Shown here one piece after another: positions 10,773 to 21,067 of a stretch of 64,000 nt of DNA. This DNA comes from Oscarella lobularis (lineage: Eukaryota > Porifera > Homoscleromorpha > Homosclerophorida > Oscarellidae), in NCBI RefSeq assembly GCF_947507565.1, contig NC_089183.1:1736001-1800000 (forward strand), read 5' to 3'. Every line of letters begins with the position of its first letter. Positions within the stretch are counted from its first letter, which is position 1. The notes under the pieces were generated by a model. It was not told the origin of the DNA and ran no database searches. It saw only the letters and a program-made list of their open reading frames with translations. A program made the position numbers and the translations under genes.

Positions 10773-12830
10773 CTACTCTTCGTCATCAATTGTATCTTCA
10801 ATATCGTCTTCAGCTCCATAATCTTCAATTTCCTCACTTTCGTCATCGGTCAAACCGGTGTGCTCCTCAGACTCTGTCGCTGCATTCTCTGCCGGTTCTT
10901 CTTGATCCATCCCCAAAATGCACTTCAATCTAGAATGCAAGTCTTCGTTGCTAACATCTGCTAATAGGCCACATTCCCTAAACGACTTTCTTATTAGAGA
11001 CTCTGGCACTGATTTCCAGCACTCGGAAACCCAAGTGACTACCATTTCATAGGAGGCAGATTTCCTATAGTGCACCCACGCATAAACTTCCTCACTTTAA
11101 AGCGCGCTAGCGCCTTCGTCGAATGTCGTGCGTCATCGGGAATGACATCATTAGAATCCTCTGTCCCGTAGGATTCCAATGATGTAAGGCGCGTAGGCGT
11201 TCGACGAAGTACGTATATAAAGGTCACGTGCTGCTATGTGATTGGCTTGTAGTGTATGCGACGGTCAAGTTCCCTTGGTGACGCCCTAGCGCGCTACCAC
11301 TATTCTGATACCGTTTCTTCGTTTTTTACGTATTACAGGGCAGAATAATTTCGTACTTGCTTAGAAAAGAAACTGGCAGTACCACAGTAAATCGTTTAGC
11401 ACGTTTTACTGTCTTTTTGGTGTGGGACCATGCGCGCGCGCTAGCCACGCCCATGACAACGAATAACTTCTAAACTACGCGAAAGATTGAAAATCGCCTC
11501 AACCAAATTTTTTAACTTTCCTTTTTATGTCGTTTCGCGAGGGCGCCGAATCGCGAATTGCCTCGTAGGCTCTAGAAAACGCCCTTAGCAACGATACTTC
11601 ACAGCAAAATTGTGGGCAAACGAAAAACAGAACTCAAAATCGCTTCGACCAATATTTAGAAAAGTGTAGGCTGTTGCGTTCCGAAGAAAGAAGTAGAGTA
11701 GTTACGTAGGGATTGACGCCAGGAAACGGCGAAAGGTACTTTTGCGATATCGTGAAGGATTACTCGATCAGTATGCATCGACTAATCCTTCGACCAAATC
11801 TTAGAGAAAGGATGTCACTATCGTTTCGCGTAAGCGAAAAGATAGTAAATCTTTCTCATTTTGAATTACGCGGCTAAATCCGGGGAAGGGGCACGTGGGA
11901 ACCTTATGCGTGGGTGCACTGTACGACCACTGCGGGTAAATTCCTTTTCTCCTTCCGTCAGCCAATGCAGCCATTTCTCCCTCATAGCTGTTTTGAATGG
12001 CTTATTCCAGTGGACGTCTGCCGGTTGGAGGATCGGTGTCATTTCTCCTGGGATTACTGCAACAGTAGTGTTGTAGTGCTTTTTGAATGACGACAAGGTA
12101 GTCTTCTTCAAATGGCTGGGAGCACTGTCTAATGCGAGAAGAGATTCTTTCTTCCAAAACCCTCCTGGACGTTTCTTCCAGACTAATTGCTTCCAAGCAT
12201 TCATCATTTCGCTGGTTATGTACGCTTTGGGGACTCACTCGAACTACGGTATCTGTTCGAAATGTTCCTTTTGGGATTTTTTAAGGCCTCTGAATATCAC
12301 CATCGTTGGCAGTTTCTTTCCATCTGCCATTGCAGCTAGGACTACAGTGTACCTCAGCTTTTCTTTTCCTGTAGTCTTGTCTGAAACACATTTGACTCCC
12401 CGGAAATTGTAAGAGCGGGAACTTGGGAGGTCGAACCAAACGGGAGTTTCATCCATATTTGCAATGAAGCTGGGCTGAAAGTCTTTGGACTTTCCCGTCT
12501 CTCTTTTATCCAAGAAACAAGACGACGTTCTAATTCAGAAAATTTTCCACGCTTTTCAGAAACATCTTGGCTGCTCTTGACGTGACGGCGTTTTCTCACT
12601 GCTATTTGCCTTTCTGTCCTTGCTTCTTGGAGCTTTTCTTTCTCCTTCACCCATTCTTGAAGACACTGCCTTGGTACGCCGCAAACATTTGCCGTTTTGG
12701 ACTTGTTTTCACCAAACTCGCCTAATTTGGCAAGAGTTGAAGGCTTTGTCTGGATCGTGTACGATCTCCGTGTTTTCTTCTCCGGATTGTCACTTGTTTC
12801 TAAGCAAATAGCGTCTAAAGGCTTATTCAC
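10773..12830 (-). pseudogene. pogo/Tigger-like DDE transposase, broken
   Basis: Read on the minus strand, the N-terminus (from about 12830) has an HTH/CENP-B-like segment (CGVPRQCLQEWVKEKEK, then ERRLVSWIKERR). After a frame change and an apparent deletion of roughly 100 residues comes the DDE core: IANMDETPVWFDLPS with the first catalytic Asp (about 12455), LLALDSAPSHL with the second (about 12145), and ILQPADVHWNKPFK with the third (about 12010). A MITE (11068-11921) then interrupts the gene. Joining GGTCGTA to GGAAATCT across it, using one TA copy, restores RRKSASYEMVVTWV and the C-terminus continues to an acidic tail ending at 10773. Beyond the MITE there are at least two more frame changes (near 12510 and 12215), so the enzyme is inactive. 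Confidence 0.75.
11068..11921. mobile_element. 854-bp TA-flanked MITE inserted in the pogo transposase
   Basis: Terminal inverted repeats of about 18 bp, (C/T)AGTGCACCCACGCATAA, face each other at 11068 and 11921, flanked by TA at 11066-11067 and 11922-11923. Removing the element with one TA restores the transposase frame exactly. No coding region was recognised inside. It is a non-autonomous Tc1/mariner-type element. Internal inverted repeats occur around 11097-11215 (GTCGAATG...CATTCGAC type). Confidence 0.82.
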
Positions 12831-13066
12831 GGAGTTTTAGTTTTAGCCGCGTACCAACAATGTCGCTGAAAACGTCGGGGCTAGAATCAGCTTCAGCAGC
12901 CATAGGACGCGGGTGACCGTCTGCTGCACGAGGCAAGTGCACGGCTTGACTACCCGGATAAACTATCCGGATACACCCGGTCTATACAGGGACTACCCCG
13001 TTTTATACCGGCATGCCACTTTAGCTACCAAACACGCCTGCCTGCTTTATTGGTAACCCTCGCCTA

Positions 13067-13099
13067 TACCGGCGTGCCGCTAAATGGGGGGTAATACGG
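13067..13099 (-). repeat. right terminal inverted repeat of pogo-like element
   Basis: Reverse-complement partner of 2200-2232, followed by TA at 13100-13101. Confidence 0.85.
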
Positions 13100-13101
13100 T
13101 A

Positions 13102-13464
13102 AGCTGAAAAAACGCGTACGGTAAAAAACTTTATAATTGCACTATAGTATAATTGCACTGAAGTATAATTGGTACTGTACTCTCTGTTCACGCTCACTTT
13201 GTAAACAGGAAAAGCTCTGTCTAAGACGCTTCGTTTGACCGATTTCGTTGCTTTCTTTGGCAACGGAAAGCGAGAAAACGGCGTATTTTATACAGTAACC
13301 CTTGTAAGCATTAGCGTGCGCTATACTTCACTAATTACGTAAGACGCACATGAAAGAGACTCTCCCACTTGTTATCGAATTAGAGATTGCACGTGCCTCG
13401 TTAGTATAGCTTGAGGTAATTCAATTAATTAATTTCACAGCGCAGGACCGAGAATTTTCTTATT
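13102..13464. other. no recognisable gene
   Basis: AT-rich spacer. Around 13135-13172 the sequence TATAATTGCACT is repeated (ATAATTGCACTATAGTATAA, then TTGCACTGAAGTATAATTGG). Nothing else was seen. Confidence 0.5.
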
Positions 13465-14914
13465 TTATTCTAACTCCGCCGCTAAAATCTGGCGGTCTTC
13501 GGTATCAAGGGTGTCTTCAGCATCATCGTCGTCGCCACTTTCGTCCGTCAATTCGTATTCGTCAGCTTCTTCGTTTTCCATGTCGCTTACTTCTAAGTCC
13601 ACGATGAACTGATCTACGGCCTCTTCAAGTAAGCCGTCTTTCTTCCAGAATTCGTCTTCTTCCATCTTCGCATGCCTGCAAAAGTTCTTCCACATATCTG
13701 TCGACACTGATTGAAAAGCAGGAGGTACACTAACTTTTCTAGATCTGCCAACTTGAACGTTGTATTGTGCAGCCGCAAATACTCTTTGACCTTGGACCAG
13801 ACAAGTTCGATGGGGTTTAGCTCACAGTGAGCTACGGGAGTCCGGATGACAGCAATACCTTTTTCCTCAGCTAACTTATCCGTCACGTAGCATTTCTCAG
13901 GCTGCCGTTCCTTGATTTTTTCAAATAGGTCCTTCTTCAAGTCCGTCGCGTCCCATTCTATTTCATTCTTGGTGAGCCGCGTTCTCATAACTGATTTCGT
14001 CGATGATTTTGTTGGCACAGGCTCAGAAACTCGATTGTGATAGGGAGCATTGTCGAGGATTATTACGGCGTTTTCTGGAACGTTGGGTAAAAGCTTCTTT
14101 TCAAACCATTCTTCAAAATTCCTGCTATTCATCTCATCATGGTAGTCTCCAGTGTGCTTCTTGGAACGAAAGACTAACGCTGAATTTGGAATCCATCCCA
14201 TTTCTCCTCCTATGAGAGAGTAATTCAAATGGTACAGAGTAGATAATAGACTAACCTGCATTCAGAATTATAAGCCTTTGCCCTCTGCCTGATGGTCTCT
14301 TCCACCCTCCACTGCCGTCTTCATCAAGCCAGATTCTTTCTGGAGCTATGTGCGAGTTTGTCCAGGTCTCATCCAAGAACACCAGTGGCCTTCTTTCTTC
14401 TCTATATTTTTTTATTTTCCGTAGATACGCATGTCTCATCTCGACAATGTTACGCCTCTCGTAGAAATATTTTTTATCATTTCTATTTTTGTATTTGAAA
14501 CCCATCAATTTCAATAGTTTGCAGAGGGTTGTACGACCTCCTGCAAATACTCTCATTTCTCTGACAACCTTCAGCAAAGAGGTCAGCGTTGGGTACTCTT
14601 TCCTTTTCATAAAAACTGTAGACTGCTCGCCTAATGGCAGCCCGATCAAAATCGTCGACGTTTATTTGCAGGCGTGGGCGTGAATAGCGTCTGGCCTTCT
14701 TCGGCGTGCTCTGCACGCCACTCTCACTTCTATACTCCTGCTTTATCTTGTTTAGAGTATCAAACGAGAAGCCTGTAGCCGCGCGAAGTCGATCCATTAC
14801 TCGAGTGACGCCAATTCGGTCTCTTGGCTTTTGCCGGCTCTCTTTCTCAAAGAATTTCCACACACGGCAAACAAGATCTTTCTCTTTCGACGTCACCCGC
14901 TTTCCCTGAGGCAT
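13465..14914 (-). pseudogene. IS630/Tc1/mariner-type transposase with widely spaced DDE triad (Sailor-like)
   Basis: The minus-strand gene starts at 14912 (MPQGKRVTSKEK) with a helix-turn-helix region. The DDE core has VFLDETWTNSHIAPERIW (first Asp), AVIILDNAPYHNR (second Asp) and HCELNPIELVWSKVKEYL (Glu). I count 81 residues between the second Asp and the Glu, far more than the 34-39 of classical Tc1/mariner and close to the DD82E spacing reported for the Sailor group. A 46-nt GT-AG intron (14210-14255) splices to ILNAGGEMGWIPNSALVF. Two single-base frameshifts are inferred: an extra G near 14605 and a one-base change near 13730. The C-terminus is acidic. No TIRs were found. Confidence 0.75.
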
Positions 14915-15878
14915 GCAGAAAGACCTGGGCGTACTACGCTAAGCGCATGCGACAAAGGCGAGGAAGAGCAGACGAAGGTGCGATAGTTGCATGTTTCGAC
15001 AAGCAGTCTACGACCCGCGGCTTATACGTACGGTTTGAGAGAACATAACAGTTTAGTGGCGATAATATCCGAAACAAGGCTAACAAACAATCCTTTTAGA
15101 CCTCGATCGCTTCGGTTGGGATCGCAACCCAATTATTCAATTAGGGCTCAACTCCCACATGGGCCACACCCAGTGCCACACCCTTTACGAAGTGAGCGTG
15201 AACAGAGAGTAGTCACCGTAAGAAGGAAAAGGCGATGCCTTCTAAGCAAAAATAAAGGATACCTATTGGGCATAACGATAGTATACCCAAAAATCCATAG
15301 CTGCCGTTTTGGGCGAGAAACGGCCAATAAAGCGGCGAATGAGACCAACGCGCAACTGCGTTTCAACTCTTACGAGCAAAATATCGCTTCCAGAATTCTT
15401 TCGCGTGGTACCTATGTACCGTATTTAACCGAATAGTAGCCGCATCTCCAATAGTAGCCGCACCCTGAACATTTAGTACATACCTTTACTTACAGACCCG
15501 TTTAAAACTAGCTGACTACCCGGCTTCGAGAGTTGCCGTTAATCTGACACGTGCATAGGGCCTCATTTCCGGAACGATTTCCTGCCACACAAGAACCGGC
15601 TCTTTCACACGAAGTGTACTGTAATGAGTAAATCTTTACGCAAAACTGGGCACGACCGGCATGACTTGCATGACCTTCATGTTAAAGTTACTCTGACTCT
15701 TCTGAAGAAGCACCATGCTCGCAAAAACCAGGCCAACATCGTCTTTTGATTTAATTAAACCATTGTGCACCCGACAATTCCAGCAAGCGGGAGGAATTTT
15801 ATAGCCTCTGCGCCCCGGCTTGAAAACCATCATTGCATGTAAACACCAGCCAGTTATCGTCTACGAATTGGGCATAAT
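14915..15878. other. intergenic, no recognisable gene
   Basis: The only structured element seen is a short near-repeat at 15433-15465 (AATAGTAGCCGCA twice). Open frames here show no recognisable family. Confidence 0.45.
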
Positions 15879-15970
15879 AGACCTTATTCCTCACGTGAGG
15901 TCATGTGATCTCTTCTACGTCACGACGGTGATCAAGTGTACAGCAAACGCTCTGTTTGCTTGAACGGCGA

Positions 15971-17657
15971 TGAGTTTAGCGTCTATACCTTCGCTCGATT
16001 AAAAGGTAGAGCAGCTAAAATCGTTCCTGCGTGATCGCGGAGTTACTTCGTCCGGCTTGAAAGACGATTTGTTTCGTCGGGCCATCGAAATACACCGCCA
16101 AACCGTCATCGACAACGAAATTCGAGAGTCTACGCCTAAGTTTCCTATTTCGGACACGAATTGTTTGTTCGAAGCTCTGCCTAAGTCTGGATGGGGGAGT
16201 ACGGGGTTTCCAGAAATTTCACTTCCTGTCGTGAGAAAGTATCTTGATTCTTTGGTACGAAACTTTTAATTCAGTATGTATAGTAACTGCCTCTCCGCCT
16301 TAGTTCGCTTTTAAGAAGAATTACTTAACTGGTGTCCGATTGTGTCAATGTGGTCACATATGTGTACGATATGAGCGTTTGGACACAGAAAGCGTCAGCG
16401 CGCGAGGAGTTTATTGTTAAGTGCAGGTGTCGCCCTACGATGAGAACTAAGCCACCCTTCTACTCACTGTTTGTGGGCTTGACACATAACGTCGACCTTG
16501 AAGAGTGGACTATTGACAAGGGTCTCTGCACTTGTCCTACAGGTCTTTCAAGAAGCTGCGTGCATATTACTGCACTGCTCCTCTCCGTGATTGAGGTCGG
16601 CGCAGCTGCGTGCACGTCGTTACCGTGCTTGTGGAAAAGGCCATCGGGTCAAGCGAAAGGCATGACAACCGAGAAAATGGTTTGGCCTTCTAAGGGAAAA
16701 GGCTACTCAAAGTACACTGGCCCTCTTGCGGATCCACGGAGTCTCCTTCAAGCTGTAAACAGCTTACCCGGAGGAGAAGACTCTTCAGCCGTCGAATATT
16801 TTCGTCACTTCCAGAACGACGAGACGACCAACTCGACAATATCACTGCAGGACCCTATCGATATATTGAGAAGTTTAGCGGAGAACCAAGGATATGATAG
16901 CCTCACAGTAGAAGATGTTGCCACGTCGTTGCAACTGAATGAAGTAGAACGAAAGGTGATGGAGCTTTCTACGCGCGGTCAAAGTCGTAGTACCACATGG
17001 CTTCAGGCACGTCAATGGCGATTGACTTCTTCAAAGTTTGGATGTATTTGTAACAGGCCTAATCGTCGAGGAGGGTATCCCGCCAGTATGGTAAAGGGAA
17101 TCTTAGGCGATTACGGAAATGTCCACAGTACTTCTCTGGATTATGGACGAGATACTGAAGGCGTTGCTCGTCTTGTTTATGAAAGCGTCACTGGCAACAT
17201 TGTCGAAGAGTGCGGCCTTTTCGTACATCAGACGCACAATTTTTTGGGAGCAAGTCCGGATGGAATAATATCTAGCGTAATAAATACGATTTGCTGTCTA
17301 TTCATATACCACAAAATAAATTTTCTTTAGGACGGCTTGCTTGAGATTAAATGTCCGTACTGAACCAGAGATGCTACGCCAGCAGACACTGCGCGAGAAG
17401 TGGCGACCTTCTGTTTGAGAGAAGTCGACGACCGAGTGAGTCTAAAACGGAGTCACGATTACTTTTATCAAATACAGGGTCAGCTTATGGTGACACAGCG
17501 TAGCTGGTGTGACTTCTTTGTCTACACACGAAAGGGCTATCACCTAGAGAGAATATTTCCTGATAAGACACTTTTTGAGACAATGCTTGGCACACTGCAT
17601 GATTTCTTTACTAGTTGTCTTGCCCCTGAGATACTCTCTAGACTTAAAAATGAATAA
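15971..17657 (+). pseudogene. SAP-SWIM-YqaJ exonuclease-like protein of the transposon
   Basis: The region from 15971 encodes a SAP-like DNA-binding motif (VEQLKSFLRDRGVTSSGLKDDL). A SWIM zinc finger follows (CTCPTG..RSCVH, about 16530-16565), then a YqaJ/lambda-exonuclease domain (WLQARQWRLTSSKFG, GASPDGII, LLEIKCPY). A 54-nt GT-AG intron (17277-17330) separates the catalytic Asp exon from the ExK exon. In-frame TGA at 17361-17363 directly after KCPY is probably a Ser codon lost by one base change; the frame reopens and runs to 17657. There is also an in-frame stop and probable intron near 16000 and 16266-16331. The nuclease may process transposon DNA ends, which is inference. Confidence 0.72.
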
Positions 17658-17676
17658 TCACAGACTCAGCCTACAA

Positions 17677-19460
17677 CTACGAACTAGGTTGAGGACTTAT
17701 CAATTTTGCCTGCAAATTCGTCAGGCCACAAGCTATAGTGACGTAGTCATTTAGCATATCAGGAGCAGACGCCATTGGTTGCACTGACGCAAGAAAATGG
17801 AATTCTTTCACTCGACCAATGGCTCTATAAAATGCACAATCTATATGGCGAAGACACAAAAAATGATCTTTTACCGTTCCACATGAATCCGACAAGCAGC
17901 TAAGGCACGACTTTGCAAAGACTGCTGAACTCAGCTGACTTTTACCTTTCAGAAAAGACGGTATCTCCAAAAACGCTTTTTCGCGCCAGAAGGTCACGTA
18001 TGGTAAAGCCACGATCAGCCATGATTCGCTGACCATCTCGTACGCTGTTGAGAATTCCGCTGTGCTCGACTACGAAGCGGTCACTGCAGCTTCCAGAAAA
18101 GCCTTTTGAGATGAAAACGATGCAACCGGTATTGGGATCCACAGCAATCAGATATTTTACGGTTTGGTGGTGTTTATATTCTGACCACATTGCTTTCTGG
18201 ATTGTCAAATTTTTCGGACGCTCTATGAAATTTCGAAACAATCAATAATAGCAACTGTGTTGGGAAAATGATCGTATAAGCCTCCCGTTGGACCCTTCAA
18301 AGAAGTAGGCCACATTATCAACTGCTCAAGCTGACGTGCTAGAAAGGAAACTCATTTTCCCAGAATCTTTGATATTTGGCCCTGGCTTACTCCCCAGCGA
18401 CAGGCTAAGTCTGTTTGAAATAGTCCAAGCCGAAGTCTCATCAAAGTGACGACGACTTTGTCTTTGCAGCTCATACTCAAACCAGACAACTCCAACTTGT
18501 TGGCAAAGGGCTCAATCCAGTTGTAAAGGGCGTTGAAAATTTCAGCAGATGCTATCCCCGTGTGAAATTTAATGTTTTTCATGACAGCGTCAGTCACAGG
18601 GGACGTTTTCTCTTCAGACGAATGCAGCAGTTCCTCTAGCCGATGCTTCTCTTCATGAAGTTTTTCGATTTCAAGTAAGAGTGAATTTCGAGGTCGCCGC
18701 CATCGTGGAGACATTTCATCTGAACGACTCGAAGTTCTGTCGTCGCCACTTTCCGATATGATTTCGCCTGGATCACAGGTTTGGACGCTGATCTCACTCG
18801 TAGAGGTCTGGACGCTTCTCTCACTCAAAGACGTTTCGTTGTCACTTTGTTCAGGCTCGAAAGTTGAGTTCGATTTGGTGTCTACGTGTCCTAAGCTCGT
18901 TTCAACGTCTGCTAAAGAGGTAGCTGTAGCTGCTTCACGTTTTCTCCTTTTATGCATTCGCTCAACTCTTGGGATAGCAAACGATTTTCGAGGCTTAGAG
19001 TAATAGTTACTGCCAGAACCTCTGTTTACAGAGATGGAGGTAAGAAATGCTTCTTTTACAGGAAATCGCATCTTATCAGTGCGAGATGGACCAATGTGAT
19101 CAACAAAGTGAACGTTGCATATGCAATCATCGCGATTTGGGACCCAGTTTGAGGATTTGGATCCGGGTTTGTCAGCGCGATCCATCAGCTTTAGAACAGC
19201 TTGTCGAACGTCGCTCTCCAAACTGTTTATAGTGTGCAGAGTGGGGAGGTTGTCGTTGGCAGTGTTTGGGCAGCGCTGAGACGTAGCCGAACGCGGACAA
19301 TCGCACAAAAAACGCCTTCCATTGTTTGTGGACACAAGCCCTTCCGATTTTGGCAACCGGGAACGCAGCATTGGCGTCTCGAATGCCTAACTTCCGACAT
19401 GTGTAAAGGCCGAAGGCAGAAAACGGCGATAAACGACACGAACGGGCGTATTTGCTTAGA
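17677..19460 (-). pseudogene. THAP-domain DDE transposase
   Basis: Minus strand. The N-terminus has the start of a THAP zinc finger (CCVPGCQNRKG near 19370) and its distal C..H pair (CICNVHF near 19110); a frame change lies between. A long Ser/Glu-rich linker and a short coiled coil (LLLEIEKLHEEKHRLEELL) follow, then an HTH (DLACRWGVSQGQISKIL) and the DDE_Tnp_4-like core: AIIDCFEI (first Asp), MADRGFTIRDLL (second Asp) and IHVER|AIGRVKEF (Glu). The last motif is complete only after removing a 50-nt GT-AG intron (17825-17874). Frame changes near 18350, 18240 and 17925 suggest it is dead or mis-assembled. Confidence 0.75.
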
Positions 19461-19516
19461 GACGATCACCGTCACGTGATGCAAAACGTGCGAAGGAGGA
19501 GTCAGGAATAAGGTCT

Positions 19517-19850
19517 ATTGCGTTTGCCAATACCCGTAATGGTACGATCTTCTAACTGTCGGCTTTGAGGCTGTCGTTTACTGACTGGTAAATGAGCATT
19601 GCAAAGTTTGAGTCTTATGCGCCCCGCTGACCGGATAGAAAATACAGTTTCCGGCCGCAGAGAGCAAAGCGAGAAACATTTGCTCCTATCGCCCTTTATG
19701 CTTGAAAAACGACATATTGAAGTCGTCTTTGGCTTAGTGCAACTACGTAAAATGCTTTGTTCACGTATTCGCTGTAATAGGCCGTAAAAAACGACCGATG
19801 AGCGAAATACCTGTTGTATAAAATTTTTCTAAGGATGGAGGGCAAACGAG
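19517..19850. other. no recognisable gene
   Basis: Spacer between the ISL2EU-like element and the next transposase relic; nothing recognised. Confidence 0.4.
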
Positions 19851-20856
19851 GTGGAAAGGAATTCCCCAAAGGGGCCAATTAAGGCACCATTCGATGGTCT
19901 GCCAATCGGCGCTGATGTTTACTCCATTTGTGATGATGACGAACTCGACGAGATAGTCCAGGAAATACTTCAAGAATCTCCAGAATCTGGCGAAGTATAC
20001 GTCGACGGCGCTCTTGCTTTCCAAGGCTTTCGTGTTCAGCGCAGACGTCTGCGCCAAAGTCTTCGACGCATTGATCCGGTCAATCGGTCGCTGAGACGAT
20101 CATTTGCTATTGTTCGTCGACAGTACCGCGTTGCGGGACCAAACGCCCTGTGGTAATGAAAAGTACATGACAACCTGACCCCTTTTACACACATTTTTAG
20201 GCACTTTGACGGCAACCATAAACTGATACGGTGGAAAATGGTCATACACGGCTGCATTGACGGCTTCGGTCGTCTAATAACGTACCTTTTAGTGGCTGAC
20301 AACAACAGAGCTGCAACTGTCTGCGATCTATTTGAAAATGCTACGGCTAAATTTGGTGTACCCTCTCGCGTAAGGTGTGATCGTAAAGGTGAAAATGTAG
20401 CAGAGATGACCAAATCGTAGCTCTGTGATTGCTGGATCTAGCGTCCACAACCAACGCACAGAGCGTTTATGGGTTGAGGTCAAGAGGATCGCTATCAGCA
20501 GATATTAAAATTTGTTCTATCACCTTGAACATAATTCGTCAATGTATCACACATCTGACTACGACCTTTTTTGCCTCCATTTCGTTTTGATGCCAAGGAT
20601 CGCAAACAGCCTCGCGCGATTTGTTCATCAATGGAACAACCATCGAATTAGGCGTGAAGGTGGACGTTCACCGAATCAAATGTGGTTTCGGGGCATATCG
20701 GATTGCAAGTAGCGACTACGGGGTTGACGACGACGTTAGCACTGTCTTAAGCGACAGCGAAAATGAAGAAAGCGATAGTAAAGAAGACGTCGAGCGAGTT
20801 CGCGTGCCACCCATACGTTCCCGACGAATTGCGGCACCGTTTACAGTTGGAGATTG
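19851..20856 (+). pseudogene. integrase-core DDE transposase (IS3EU-like, tentative), degraded
   Basis: The sequence encodes DDELDEIVQEIL..SGEVYVDG, a helical DNA-binding region (VQRRRLRQSLRRIDPV), RRQYRVAGPNALW, then after a 48-nt intron (20153-20200) [11 protein letters not shown] and VIHGCIDGFGRLITYL, the first-Asp motif of an integrase-like fold. VPSRVRCDRKGEN carries the second Asp. Beyond 20420 the frame is lost and regained (LFCLHFVLMPRIANSLARF, IRREGGRSPNQMW). It is a relative of the gene at 47971-49400, with about five lesions. The family is common in invertebrate and fish genomes; the superfamily name is tentative. Confidence 0.72.
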
Positions 20857-21067
20857 ACCCTATTACGGACGACGGCGGGTATGGAATTTATCATTATTTG
20901 AGAGCGCGTACGATACCTAATACTGTTGCCATGTGAATGGAATCCGGGATTGCGCTGTTTTATCCGGGAATATTAAAAGTGTCCAGTGATCGTAGAGTTC
21001 CAATTGTATACGTACGGGCACTCTGCTTCGCATCAAGAAGAAAGGATCCTCACGATCACCTTGCATG

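Larger units (their letters stand above)
2200..13099 (-). mobile_element. pogo/Tigger-like DNA transposon carrying two nested insertions
   Basis: The ends are inverted repeats of about 33 bp (CCGTATTACCCC..ATTTAGCGGCACGCCGG) flanked by TA on both sides (2198-2199 and 13100-13101), the target duplication of the Tc1/mariner/pogo superfamily. Both ends also carry extra diverged copies of a subterminal motif of the form TACCGGCRTGCCGCTAAA (2232-2290 and 13007-13090). Inside are a pogo-type transposase on the minus strand, a Helitron (2331-10674) and a MITE (11068-11921). Removing the two insertions leaves 131 + 393 + 1178 = 1702 bp, a normal size for a pogo-like element. Confidence 0.8.
15879..19516. 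mobile_element. two-gene ISL2EU-like DNA transposon (YqaJ nuclease + THAP-DDE transposase)
   Basis: The ends AGACCTTATTCCT (15879-15891) and AGGAATAAGGTCT (19504-19516) are perfect inverted repeats flanked by AT on both sides (15877-15878 and 19517-19518), so the target duplication is 2 bp, AT. Inside are two convergent genes whose stops lie about 20 bp apart: a plus-strand SAP-SWIM-YqaJ gene and a minus-strand THAP-DDE gene. The 2-bp target duplication separates it from PIF/Harbinger elements, which have a similar DDE domain but a 3-bp duplication. The ISL2EU name is from memory of the superfamily and is tentative; the gene and end structure is seen directly. Confidence 0.8.

Noticed and set aside
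15877-19518. PIF/Harbinger assignment for the THAP-DDE element
   Set aside because: The visible target duplication is the 2-bp AT, not a 3-bp TWA, and no Myb-like partner gene is present.
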